Position numbers and translations under genes: made by a program. DNA of 64,000 nucleotides from Prochilodus magdalenae (Eukaryota > Chordata > Actinopteri > Characiformes > Prochilodontidae): contig JAMWET010003455.1 of assembly GCA_024036415.1 (NCBI GenBank), forward strand, positions 124,001 through 188,000, given 5' to 3'. This document shows positions 39,101 to 53,100 of this stretch, one piece after another. The notes under the pieces were generated by a model that was not told the DNA's origin, made no database searches, and worked only from the letters and a program-made list of their open reading frames with translations. Each line of letters opens with the position of its first letter. The stretch's first letter is position 1.

Positions 39101-40550
39101 AGCTGTCTGCATGAAGGAATGGGCCAAAATTCCTGCAAGCTGAAGTGGAAGTCTGATCAGGTTACCGGAGACATTTAGTAGAAGTTGTTGCTGCACATGG
39201 GGGGTCACACCGGAAAAAAACTGAAACTAACGAAGATGCAACCTTTATAGTTTTGACAACTGCTCAAGGACTTAGTGGTCCTACTCTGTATTTAGCAGTA
39301 TGTTAAGCTAAAGCTAATGTCAGCTGTGAAGTAGCTGTTATGGGCTTCACTTTATTCCTGTACACTGAACAACAACTCAACACCGATTGAGGCATGTGTC
39401 TGCTGATTTACGCATGCACCATGCTAACTGCTGTAAACTGTATATAACTTCTATCACTTATTAGCTACATTAGCTTCGTAGCTCCAGTGCAAAACTAAAG
39501 AAATAATCTTTTGACAGCAAACATGTCTTAGCTGATCGACTACTGTTGTGATAACAGGAAAAAACTGTGCCAGTATTCAACTTTCCCAGCATACCAATTC
39601 CAGCTGTTCGTCAAAGATCATTTGGCAATTTTCCGAGAGCAAGTGACAGAGCCATCAGAGCATGGAGAAGTGCAGTTTTAGAAATTTTCCCAGAGACAGA
39701 GTGTGACCTGTGCACTCAAAAATCAATAAGAAATTCTGCACAAGAAAACAGAGCAATCATTGCTAGTGCTCTTACGCCAAGGCAGGGATGTGGATTGGCT
39801 TTTCCTGGACGGAGCTTTGTTTGTGTTTTTTCCCCTGTAAAAACACAATGAGACAGAAAAGACACCATGGCGTCTTTAAGAGCAGTCCACGTCCACTGTA
39901 CCGCAAACAGTGTTTGGAAAAGATTATAACAGCCTGAGATAAATGGGCTTTGGGAAACTGGACGCTAATCGGATCACCTTTGAAGGGGGTGTGGATCTCC
40001 CATCTCGTCTTGCAGAGGTCACTGCATGTGTAATATGTTTATGAGTTATGTATTATTCATAGATGTTTACGAGTGAGATCGGACACCTCAGTCTGTCTAG
40101 ATTGATTGGTGATGCCCAGTCACAGTCTGCTCTTTTTTATGTTGTCTCTTTTACTTTCTCTCTCACTTACTATCTCTTTGTCTCTCTCTCTCACTCTCTC
40201 TGTCTCTCTCTTTCTCTCTCTCTTTCTCCCATTATCTCTTTCTCTTTTACTTTCTTCTTCTCTTCTCCTTTCTCCATTTCTTCCTTATCTTTTCTCTTGC
40301 CCAGCCTTCTTTCTCTTTTCTGTCTCTTTCTCTGCCGTCTAGCTCTCTTTCTAATTGCTCTCTCACACATTTTTTGTCTTTTCTTTGTCTCATATGATCT
40401 TTCTCTTTTTTCTTTCTTGCCTCTCTCTTTTGGTCTGTTCCTTTTCCCCCTTTATTAATCTCTCTTCCCCTCTTACTCCCCCCCCCCCCACACTCTCTTC
40501 CTCTCTCTCTCTCTCTGTCTCTCTCTCTCTCTCTCTTTCTCTCTCTTTCG

Positions 40551-40610
<60 letters not shown>

Positions 40611-40830
40611 TTCTCTGTCTCTCTCTCTCTCACCCTGGGAAGGGTCAGGTCATGCTCATGTATGCGTCATTGAGTCTCTTGGTGCTCTTATCATTAGCAT
40701 TTAAATCACATGTATCTGAGTGTGTGTGTCCGCATCTCTAATCTCAGGGGAGGGAGACGGTGTGTCAGGTTGGCTCCTGACCCCTCACTGTGTGTTTGAG
40801 ACAGATACAACGTCCTGCCTTTAATACTAA

Positions 40831-40893
<63 letters not shown>

Positions 40894-43800
40894 CTGCATA
40901 GCTTTACTTTCCTAATTCAAATATCTATAGATCACCCAAAGATCTGGACTAATTTCTGCCCATTCTATGTGACAAGACACATACTGTATTTAATTATGCT
41001 CCTAGTCCACTTTATCTGAAACACCCGGCTAGTACTCTGACTCACTGGATACTTCATCTGAAACATCTGCCATTAACTACGACTCACTGGCCACTTCATT
41101 AAAAACATCTACCCAGTACTTTCACACACAGGTCACGATTAGAAACACCTACGTTGCGTTTTGACTAGCCACTGTATTAGACACGCTCAACACCTTGTAG
41201 TATACTATATAGATGTACAGCCTCTTTCTGCTGAGTATTAGCCCAGCATTGAATCAGGTTCAGTGGGGCTGCTGATGTTTTAAGAAATGTGGTCGAAAGC
41301 TCACTCTTACTTTCTTCTTCTCTCTCCAGAACAACATAACCGATAAGGTTTTTCAGGACTTGGAGACCTTTCTGATAGAGCTAGGAACAAAAGATAATGT
41401 GAAGGTAAGTAGCAGCCATTGCTCTTGGTCTCCTTGGATGGGGGTGAATGCTGGTTAACAGCTTAAATGCCCCTTAATTGTATTATCGTCATTATTATTT
41501 ATAGCTTAGATTGCTGCAAATGTGTCACTTTCCCTTTGGGAGCAGGCAGGAGATTGCAATGTGCTCTGAGGAGGGTATGCCGAATAGGGTTGAACATCAA
41601 ACATGCACACATCGTGGGTGTGTGATGTAGCATTAGAGACTTGTAGGAGGTCGTGCAACGCAGTGAGAGCAGCACTAATTAGAGCTGTAGTGCCAGTGGG
41701 GAGGTGGGCCTCATTTTTGTGTTCGTCTCTCCTTCCATCCCTCTGTTTGTCTGGTCAATTAGGCCCTTATTACCTTACTCTTTTTTTCTCTCATACATTG
41801 GCATCAGATAATGAGAGAAACATGAAGAGCATTATGGGCAATCTACTGTGAATGCTGAGTAAAGAAGCTGGAAATATTAATTACTATTGACTGTCTTCCA
41901 CTTTAACTCTTGTTTCTTCCTTCCTGCTTTTCTTTCTGCGCTAGGTGTGGTTCTATAACCAGGGCTGGCATGCAATAGCATCATTCCTGAACATAGCCAC
42001 TAATGCCATCCTCAGAGGGAATCTTCCGGCCGGACAGCAGCCAAAACTCTACGGCATCTCAACGTTCAATCATCCACTCAACCTTACCAAGCAGCAGCTC
42101 TCCATCATGCTGTGAGTATGCATCCAGTTGGGAAATGTGCCATGATTTTTTAGCTAGTCAAGAGCGTTCATGTAATAGCTTATGAATATTCAGCTGATTA
42201 CGAGTGCTTGTTTATTGCATTGAAAGTATTCAGCCAAATTGGGGCTGTAAACCTTCCAGCATGAGTATTCAGCCAATGAGGTAATTTCTGCTAAGGAGGT
42301 CTTATCTATCACTTTTTGAGTACTTAGTCAGTCAGGAGCTGTCAAGCATTGTTCTACAAGTGCTCTGCCAATAAGTTATCGCTTGGTCGGTTTTAGCCAA
42401 TCAAGAGTATCTATACATCACTGTGCCTTGGCAAGAACCAGGTGATAAAATATATATCATGATCCAATAGTTGCAATACAATCTACTGCTATCAGAACAA
42501 ATCCTCATTCACTTTACCAGAGTAGGAAAAAGCCAAGTCAATGGAACCAAAATTTTTGGGGGCCATTTATTTTAGCCCATTCATCATATAATTTACAACA
42601 ATGTAAAAGACATCAGGTACTTTCAGTACTTTAAAAAAAATAATGTCAGAAACTGAAAAACAACAAGAATGGAAATATGAGGTTTCCAAAAATGTTATTT
42701 AAATATATAATATAATTACAATATGTCACCCTGCTTATAGTATCACAATATATAGTAATATTATATTGCATAATTAATGTAACTTAAAGAGAACTATAAC
42801 AGCTTTGCTTATTGCTAATCCTAGCATCCTTACGCTACTTGTTGGACACTGGAGTGGAAGAGTCCAATGGCTGATAGATTAGAACACTGCTATCCGGTGG
42901 CCGGTAATTTAAACACAGCACAAAATGACCCACTGAGTCTACAACCAGGCAGCACTCAACAAAAATATTATATATGGAATAATGCCAATTAGAAAGAACA
43001 TCTGCCTTTTGAAAAATTTTCAACCTGTATGTACCAGAAGACTGCTAAAATATTCTCTGTTATGTGGCCTAATAGGGCAAAATGGACATTTCTGGATTTA
43101 ATGAGAGATGTTATGTTTACCAAAACCAAGTGCTGCATTCCAGTATAAGAACATTATCCCAACTGAGAAATGTGGCGGTGGCAGTATTATGGTTTGGTTC
43201 TTTTTTGCTGTTATTGGGCCAAGACAGCTTACCACCTTGGGTTCTACAGGACACTCACCTGTGAGCTGAACTTCCTGTAGAAAGGCAGCAACCCTAAAAA
43301 CCCTTTCAATTAGCACTGTATATTACTCTGACTATACAGGAGCTCTTTTATAGCTCAGAGTGTTGCACCAATTAGGGACTTTCCTATATTGTTCTGTTAA
43401 TGGTCAGTCAATTAGGACCAAAAAGATAAATAAATCAAATATACATTTAGTTTAAATAAAGCAATACAAAGTATAATACAAAATATTCAGCGAGCTATTC
43501 AGAATCACTTTAAATAAGTATACATACAGTTAGACAATCAGACAATCTCACACAGCAGTCCGAGCATTTAGCCAATCAGATTCACGGAGTGACTAATGAC
43601 CAGTTCTTTTTCTGTGACTTCCAGCAGCTCGCAGCTCTGCGTTAGTATAGTGAGTGCATGTGTGGGCGTGCGTGCTATAACTGCACTAGTTATTAGTTCA
43701 TTAGCAGGCCTCAATTCTTTGCTGGCGTTCAAGGTTACCTGAATCGTGCTGCTGGTCAGCGTTCTCAAATAAAGTCGCCTCTCTACCTGCGTGTCCGTGG

Positions 43801-44392
43801 GCCGTCATTATTAAAGCGTATTAAAGCACATCACAGTCCGCTGGCCTGATTGCGTCTGGCCCACTTTGATAAATGCACTTCCACTTTAGTGCAGGGAGCT
43901 TATTTAATATGGTGATATCCCTGTAGGTAGCACGTGAGAGCGTGTGTGCGCACGCGCATGTGTGTGTGTGCTTTCATGCTTAATTGAGCCCACCTTGTGA
44001 GGGTGTGTTGACAGCACCGTGTTGTAAATGAAGATGGATCATTAGGAATTGGGGCCTCTGTATGAGAGACAAAGACAGAGGGTAACTGGCCATATCCGTT
44101 CCTGTTACCTAATGAGAATTTCATTGGGGGGATCAACACTCTTGCAATGTATCCACGTTAATGATGAATAAAACAGCACTGCAGCACACTGACCTTCAGA
44201 CTGCGTCTGTGTGTGTGAGTGTGGGCAGAACCCTTAGGCATCTCAGAGGGAGGTAACCGAGAGAGTCGAAAAAAGAGAAAGCGAGAAAGTGAGAGAGAGA
44301 GAGAGAGAGAGAGAGAAATCTATCAAAGTCCAGCAGTAGGGGGTGTGAACAGGGAGTGTGAAGGCAGAGCAAGGTTGGCTGAGAGCTGAGAA

Positions 44393-44430
<38 letters not shown>

Positions 44431-47400
44431 GGAGAGCTACTCCTGCATTCATAAAGTGTAGGCCCACTTTCTGATCGTGATCAGAAATCGCCTATTGATC
44501 TGAGGTTCAGGACAGAAACCTAGTGAAGGCTGTGACTGCTTGGTTCTAAGTAGTGATAGTAGTGGTATACTAGGGGAAAGAAATTCAATGATTTGTAAAC
44601 CCTTTAAACTTTATTAAAACAAGGTATTTACAGGTATTTATTTAATCAAATTAACTTTATTGTTTTTGTATATATAACCTTATTCTACCCTTATTTGAGG
44701 CCTTCACCATAAAAGTTGGGACAGGAGCATGTTTACCACTGCATTACCACCTCGATTCATTAAACAGCAATCGTTTAGGAACTGGAAATCCCAACTGTTG
44801 TACTGTAGTTCTTGCGGGATGTAATATTTCAGCAGCTCAACCATCCAAGGTGTCCATTGTTATGTATTGTGCTTCATAGTGCTTCACCTGCTCAACATTA
44901 TCTAGAGGGCAGCATCTGTGGCTCCAAAATGCATATGTATGCATGTTTTGGAAGCTGTTAATGTACGGCATAAATAATGTAATGTCATAAATAAAACCAC
45001 AGGAGGAGGGGATATTAAAAGGGACCCTAACAATCCCTTAACTACATGGCTAAGGCTAGGGGACCGAGATGCTTGCAGATGCTTTCTTTTATGTTGTGTG
45101 AAAATGTCATAATGATTGGACCAATAGAAATTCTCCACTTCTACATTAACTTGGATTGAGAGTTAGGATCATTTTTACACTCTCCTCTGTAGTTACTATT
45201 TTGGAGATTTTGGACAGCAATGATTTGTAGATGCAGTGCTGAACAATGGTTTAGTGGTAAGGGTTTCCTTACATTCATTACAGAAGTATGTCATTTTTTA
45301 GTACTGAACTTTTATTAATTCTTTACAAATCAGGCGATCATTCTACAAATGACCCAGTCTTATGCTGACCAATCCCAACACCTGGGTAAAGTAAATATAT
45401 TGTGATTATAGTAGCTCTTCTTTAGGTTCATTTCAGTTTGATTCCTGTTAGATAGTTTACAATTCACTGCTCCTGGTCGTATTTGCATTTTATCTATCCA
45501 CTTGTTTTGAAAATTGTGTTTGTTTATTTGTATAGCATGCTTTAAAACAAGTAATGTTCCACTTTGGGTCTGCTTTACACAGGTGAAATTTTAAAACATT
45601 AAGAGTGGGAAACAAACACAGATGGAGCACAACAGACACCATAAAACAGAGATCAGCTTTTAAAAATGGAAAGATAAAGTCATGGAGAAATGAGAAAAAC
45701 AAAGCATTCAGAGGCCTCAATCATTTCCAGAAGACAAACAATATAAGCACATTTTGAGCTTTGACTTTAAGGACTGCATGGAAGGCACACATCTGATCTC
45801 GATGGGGAGGCTGTTCCAGACCCTTGGGGCCATTACTGAGAAAGCCTGGTCACTGTTTAGCGCTTTCTTTGAACAGTGAACCCTTAGGAGAAGCTAATCT
45901 GAAGATCTTGGGTCTATGAACAGCATGGAAACTAAAACAAGTGATCAGAACTTCTGATATGTAAATTGGAGACTGCCCATTTTCAAACCCTGCAATAAAA
46001 CCTTAAACTGGATTCTGAAATAAATTGGAAGCCAATGAGGAGATGCTAGAGTTGGTGTAGTAGGACCATGGGTGCCAACATAGGTTAAAGTTTGGGTGGG
46101 CAAAAAAAGGAATGTGTAGATGTTTGTGTGAGGATATTGGTGCAACGGATATAACACTGCTGCCTGCCAGTGAGCTAATACCCCATGTAGGAGATTGAGC
46201 TTCGGTTTCCAGCCTGGGTGACCGGTGTGTTACATGCTTGCATAAGACTTCTGACTCTACATTTGTCTGTAGTACGATTAATCTTGTAAGTCGCTCTGGA
46301 AAAGAGCATCAGGTAAATTCTGTAATGAGTAAGAACTCATGAGTAAATACATGTTTATTCATTTTGTTTATTTATATTAAACTGATGTTTGTGAGATAGT
46401 GGACAAAGTAATCCCTTTACTCTGCAGACCACGTACCGGGAAAACTGTGTATGATTGACATTCTGTTAATTAGTCATAATAAGGTCATTTTCATATTAAG
46501 ATTGTCTTGCTTTTATATTTTGGTGCTCATGTTAAGAGGTTAGAGCTTTCACACAAGGCCAGAGCCTCCCATGCTTCCACTAAAAAGGCCGTACTTACAG
46601 AATAGACTGGGAACAGACAGTAAAATAAACCACAGTAATTAATGCAAATGAAAAGGAAAACCTGACAAAACTTTTAAATAGACTTGCTTTCATTAAGTTG
46701 TAAAAAGCTATTAGCCATTTCTTAACCTCCTTAAAACAGAACTATCATCATCCTTTAAGGCCAGATACTCAAGAGCCCACCTCAAGAGCAGAACAGATCT
46801 TTGAATCTTTTAAAGTATCCATTTCAATAACTGTTTCAATAACTGTCAATGTCTGTTTTGCTGTTGTTGTTGCTGTTTGACATAAAATCAGTGAAAATAT
46901 CTGACTCAATCCGACTCAACCTGTGGAAACAGAATGTAAGGCATGGAATTCATTTTTAACATGTAAAAAACATGTAATGGAAATGAAAAGTTTTCAAAAT
47001 GACACTGTAAAGTTCACACCGCTTACAGATTGCTAACAGCAAGTGAAAAAAGAAACATACAACACGTTATTAGGGGTAGGCAGTTTTAGGGGTGTTTCAG
47101 TCCAATTTCATACACAGATTGTACATTTGAACCCCCCTTCCAAAAATGGCTGATATAGGAAGGACAAGAGGTGGATACAAAGTGCCCACACACCACTCAG
47201 CATACTGTTACTGTGATATAGTAGCCCAAAATGCTTCGAAATGTATAAAGAGAACTAAACAGAAATTAAACAGACAGCAGACAAACAGATGCATTCTCAC
47301 CTTCCTACACAAGACTCGAAATTCCTCATTTTGGAATGAAAAAGAATGCAACCAAATTAAACTGTATCCTAGTGCTCACGCCCTATTCTAGGAGACGACA

Positions 47401-50064
47401 GCACCACATAGCCCAGTGTTTTCTCCAGCATGCTCCACCTCTCTAAGCTAGCCAGCCCTTCATGAGCTAAATGTGTGTAACAAACACGATCTGAACCAGC
47501 AGGTCACTGATGATCCCGACATGTTTTTTAATGTCATTATGATGGATGGGAGGACGCCAGCAGTGGGTGGACTTACAGAGAGCAGGTCATTGAAGGCATG
47601 AATTGTGGCCTTTGCACTCTATAAAAAAGTCACAGTCTGGGTTAGAGGTCACCATAGGGCCTTCATGGCTTAGTGGAGGTGAAGGTCATGTTTGGGACAC
47701 TTTCTGTCTTTGGTGTTGACTGCTACAAGTCTGTTGCACAATATCAGTGCCAGAACTCTTAGGAGGGGTTTGAACAATCCTCCATTTATAAATGAATGGG
47801 TAAATGAGTAAGTAAATTAACTGATCAATTGACTAATAAATTGGTTATTGATGCCAGACAGGTCTTAACATTTTGCTACATATCAAGTTCTATATAAAGC
47901 CCTGACTAGCCATGCAGAAATGCTTCCATGCAAACATGCAATTGTCCTTGACAGCTGTGCTCTATCCACCTCTGTGAAAACGGAGCAACTGCATTCTTTA
48001 GAGCCTAAGACAGCGAGGGGGTGCATATTGATTAAATCAGCATTCTAGATCAGCTTCTAACCTGCATGAACTCTTTACAGTATGGGGTGAAAGACAACAA
48101 CTTTTCCACACTCAAGAATTGTTTCTATGTCTGGTTGTGTCTTGACACATTGACAGATCTATGTGATCTTCTCATCTGCAGGGCATCCAGCTCCACAGAT
48201 ATGGTGGTGTCCATCTGTGTGATCTTCGCCATGTCCTTCATCCCTGCAAGTTTTGTTCTCTTCCTCATCCAGGAGCGCGTCAGCAAAGCCAAACACCTGC
48301 AGTTCGTCAGCGGAGTGAATCCTGCAGGCTACTGGGTGGCCAACTTCACCTGGGACATGGTACGTTAAACACAGCCTACAGTAGAATTAAGATTATACAC
48401 CTCACATCAGGGATGCTTATTTTGGCTAAATGTTTTCTCCAATAAACAGCTGTTATTAGTCTGTGATTAATTGTTAACCAGCAAAGCTAAAATCAGTAAA
48501 ACATGAAGCATCAAATAATCAATTATAATGTGTATAGTTCCAGTTCTGAAATCTGATTGGCTGCGCCACATTTACCACTGATGTACAATATGGCACACAC
48601 AATACGGTCACACTGTACGTGGATGGTCCCTTATAGACCTACAGATACTTCAATTATTAGCAAACTTTAGTACTCAAAAAGTTACGTATCAACCCCATTA
48701 AGGTTGAGGTTAGGTTTAGGAGTAGGTATAGGTTTTGCCTTGAGGTCAGAGTCCGGGTTAGGTTTACAGTGAAGGGTAGATTTAGTAGAATATTTCTCAC
48801 ACAGCTTCAAGCTTAGTTACATTTTTTTAGATATTTAGTTGAATCTTAAATACAGACAAATCATTTACAGCGTATCCAGAGTGGTCTGCCAAAATTAAGT
48901 TCTACATGGACTTAATAAATAAACTCATCGCCTGGTATGTAGTACTGATAGATGGGGCCAGACATAAGCATGGACATGGAGACAGCTCGAACCATTCTGT
49001 ATAATAACCTAATAACCTGGTTTTGTTTAAACTAAAAGACTGGCAACTGAAATATGTTTTCAAGACTGTATGATGGCAAAATGACAGGAATATGCACTGA
49101 TGGACTACTGAAAATCATATATTCAGAGTTTTAATTGACTGCTCATTACTAGCTTAGGTTAAAAACCTAAAGGCTGGCTTTGGTTCATTAGTGGCCCTCA
49201 TCATCAGCCAGGTAAAGGTTTGCATCCGGTGCACCAAGGTGCTTCAGGGAACATGGCCAATATGGTTGTCTGTGTTATTGTGTGTGGATGTTTGATTTTG
49301 ATAGGTTGTAGTTGTGTCATCACCCTCTAGAAAAAAAAAAAAACCCAACTGTTTTTACCTCCATGCTTCGTTGCTCACTAGGGCTGTCTAGCAGAACCAG
49401 CTGCTTACGTGCACCCTTAAGTGTCCAGTTCAAAAACGCTCCTCAACCTGAATGATAGACCCACCTGTTCAATGTAATAAACTTGATTCCATGAACGAAC
49501 ACGAATGACTAAAGTGCCCTTGAGCAAGGCACCTAACCCCTAACTGCTCCCCAGGTGCCATGGATATGACTGCCCACTACTCCGGGCAAGTGTCACTGCC
49601 CCCTAGTGTGTGTTCACTGGTGTCTGTGTGCATGTGGGTGTTTCATTTCACAGATAAAAATGAACAAAGCACAAGCACAGTTGGCAAAATGTGTTTTAAA
49701 ATCTAAATCTAACACCAATATGGGAAATGTGAATTGATATCCACATTCTTCTGATATCTTCTGATAACAATACAGAGATATGCAACATTATATCTACAGT
49801 GCTGCAAATGCAGTACAGAAACTGTCATTAATAAGATTGTATCTGTGCAGCTCTGCATGATTACACTGAACCAGTGGTTCCCAAACTGCTGTGTGTCCAC
49901 TCTCACGTTCTATACATACACATATTGACATTATGCATTAGACATTTAGCCTTATAAAGTCAGCACTCGTTTAAACAAAGTAAACCAAACTCAGTACATT
50001 CAAAACTGCATGCTTTACACAAAACACTCTACTATAATTTTATCCACTTCACACTGTGTGGAAG

Positions 50065-50114
<50 letters not shown>

Positions 50115-53100
50115 TCTTACTTCCACTCTCTATTTAAACAGTGGAATTGATTCCAGTGTCTGTGTTACGTCTCCCCTGAATGTCTATTCACATACTTCAA
50201 TAAATCGTTTTCTTCTCCCCATAAAGCATCACTCAGGTTGTTTAGCGTGCATGTGTGTCTATGTATGTGTGTGCACGTGTGCATGTACATGTGTGTGTAA
50301 ATTGCCAGTGAAATATCATTATGGCAGCAGTCAGATGGATTTAGCCGTGAGCCATCACCATTTGCTCCTCGTTTTAATATTTTATTCCCCCTCTCAGATG
50401 AGCTGAGGTCAGCTACTTTCTTGTGTATGGGTGTGCTTGTATTGCTATACTTGGAATAGCAAAAAATGTGTAATGCTATAATTGGAAGGGCAAAAAATGC
50501 ATATTGCTATAATCTAAAAGGCAAAAAAACACTGATTGGTTTGCTCATGAAGACTGAAACCAAAGATTGCTAGGCTTGTAAGGGCCAAAATGCGTATTGA
50601 CGTTCTTGTGAAGATTGAAAATGCATATTCCTTTGCATGTGAGGACCAGAAATGCATATTGCAACGCTAGTGAGGACCAAAACTGTGTAAGAATTGAAAT
50701 AAAAGCTAGTAGTCACTGGTTTGCGTGATATAGTTTAAATAATGCTTATTGGTGTTCACTTTTATTCTTCTTTCTTCAGTCATTGATTGAAATCGTTTTT
50801 TTGTATAGCCTTCATAAGTTTATATGGAAAATAACTAAATTGATTTATCATGTTATTAATATGTTATTTTATAATATTATTGTAAAATGGGGAAATGAAT
50901 TAAAATAATGAATAGCTCTTTCTGTATTTCGGACTGCTGCTGTACATGAGTACGCTGCAAAACAGTCTTACGCCCAGAACTGAAATGGCTTGTTTAAATT
51001 CTACAGCAACCTTGTAGCTAATTAAAACTAGGCAAGTTGAAAGAAACAAGGACAAATTCCACTTTCATTCAACGGAAATATGATTTGGGTTGATTGGAAT
51101 TTATTCAGAACTGTTATGAAAGATTGCATATATGGGCAGAGCACGGGTGGCTCAAATGGTGTTGTTGCTACGGTCTTGTTCTAGCAGTCTCCAGTAAAGC
51201 CTTGCCGTCTGGGTGGCCACCCAGCAGATGAATATTCGCTACACGTATCTTAAACATGCTCAAGATTTCTTCAATTACGGATTATATCCAATTAACCCCT
51301 TCTCGCAACAAGGGCCCCCTCAGCACTTAGAGAGGATGGATGGACACACACGGGCAGGGAAGATTGAAAAGAAGCGCTGAGACGGCTAATTTAAAACACG
51401 TTGATTCAGCTCAGTATTCTATTCAGAAGAGTTCTCATTTATTAGAGCGAGAAAACCATTACCATTCTCCACGGGAAGAAAGCTTTCTCAGAGCTTTCTC
51501 ATCCCTTCCCCACCAGCCATTGTCATGAGTCAAAACTGTAGCTTGCATGCTCATGAATTAACTCAGTCTAGTACAGGCAGACAGAAGTGTGGTTTTTATG
51601 TACTGTGTAAGGGTGCACATTACCGACCTCACAACGGTTCTCTTTTGATTCTTTAGAAAGTGCCTCAATACGGAATCTTAGATTTCTCCACAGTTTGATT
51701 CAATCCAGTTATAATAATTCAGTGCTTCATAAAATCTCAACAACAATCTAATTCATTTCAGTTTTGATTCTGTAGGGTCGAAGGATTCGATTCATGAAAT
51801 TGGAAACTTCCTTACATTTGAGCCTGTTCTCTTGTGATTCTTTGGAAAATTCTCCAATGTAACCACAATTTGAATTATTCTAATTACAGTTCTTTAGGGC
51901 TGAATTAATGTTTCAGAAGTAGACTTCAACAAAGTTTGGTTCAGTTTGGCCTCAGCTGAATTGCAATTCTTTTGGAAATAATTAAGTGCTTCACAAATTC
52001 TCACACTTGTTTGAGTTTAATAATAATTCATTAGCAAATGATTCAGTGCAATGTGAACTTTCAAACCTCACCACAATTTGATTAATTCCCATTGTAGTTC
52101 TTTAAGGAACTGTTCACTTAACTCAGAAATCACAGTTTGCTCCACCTCAATTATGATTCTCTTAAAAGTACATGGTGTAAATTTGGCCAGTGGTGGAATA
52201 TAGACAAAGACAATACACCAGACGTATTTCTACATTTAACATTATATAGCCAAATAAGGGAAAAAATGTGAATTTTAAAATTGAATGTTCTAAAATGGAT
52301 GCAGTGATTATCATGTTTGCTCAAGGCCCCACTGTGTAAGCTTATGGCTTAATAAATATAGTGTGTAAAATAGTCTTGTTTTTTTTTGTTCTCTAGTGTA
52401 ACTACATTGTGCCATGCATCATCGTCATTATCATCTTCCTCTGCTTTCAACAAAAATCGTATGTGTCACCTCCGAACCTTCCGGCACTCATCTTACTGCT
52501 GGTCCTCTATGGGTGAGTAAATATAAACAGCTTTTAATACACATACAAACACCATCCTTCACCACCATTGTGTCACGTTTCTCTCATAGGTATGTACAGC
52601 AGTGGAATCTACAGTATAATATAATGTAGTACACGTCTTGAGTTGTTAAAACACACAGTGACAAATCGTCCAAACACAATACTTATCACCCCATGGCCTT
52701 ACATCAGTCACTGTAAGACTGACACATACAGGTACAATATACGTTAATAGGTTTGTTAAATGCAGTGGAATGTACAGTCTTCAAATCTAGATCATCATTC
52801 TAATCCAGAATAGACAAAAAATTTTCATGTTCAGGTTGCATAAATCTTCATTAATATAGAGGTACAGTGAGACCAGGTTTTAGGATTTATGAAGACCCAA
52901 CTTTAACAGTTATAATTTATTTATTACAAACAGTCAAATGTATGTAAGATTACATGTTGATTTTTTATTTTTTATTTATTTTTTGCTGAAAATAAAACAC
53001 GTCCTCTGCTGTAAACAAACATCCTTATGGGATATATGGGGCTTATATAAATACTGGACAAAAATAAAATAAAAATAATATGAAATGTGTCAGCCATGTT

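Larger units (their letters stand above)
37892..41329 (+). other. Intron 17
   Basis: 3438-bp intron with a tRNA-SINE (38393-38604), a Tc1-like remnant (38735-39215), an unexplained open stretch (39567-39851), a polypyrimidine tract (40130-40632), a CA tract (40832-40892) and a decayed ~42-bp tandem repeat (41003-41195). Acceptor cttcttctctctccag. Confidence 0.82.
42112..48181 (+). other. Intron 19 (6 kb)
   Basis: Holds a decayed CCAAT-containing tandem repeat (42130-42430), a Tc1-like fragment (43060-43260), a candidate regulatory block (43560-43910), GA tracts (44291-44430), an antisense LINE C-terminal fragment (45720-46070) and a tRNA-SINE (46131-46325). No recognised feature in 46330-48180 apart from a short unexplained open stretch at 47146-47391. 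Acceptor tgatcttctcatctgcag. Confidence 0.8.
48360..52396 (+). other. Intron 20
   Basis: 4037-bp intron with telomere-like text (48705-48775), a dispersed repeat (49508-49655), a CA tract (50068-50109), two families of decayed tandem repeats (50440-50710, 51640-52160) and a possible regulatory block near 51210-51500. Acceptor ttttttgttctctag. Confidence 0.8.

Noticed and set aside
40247..40633. 128-residue minus-strand Arg/Glu protein
   Set aside because: Produced by GA/CT low-complexity sequence. No start context or similarity to a real family.
47146..47391. 81-codon plus-strand frame in intron 19
   Set aside because: No similarity recognised, and composition and context look non-coding.
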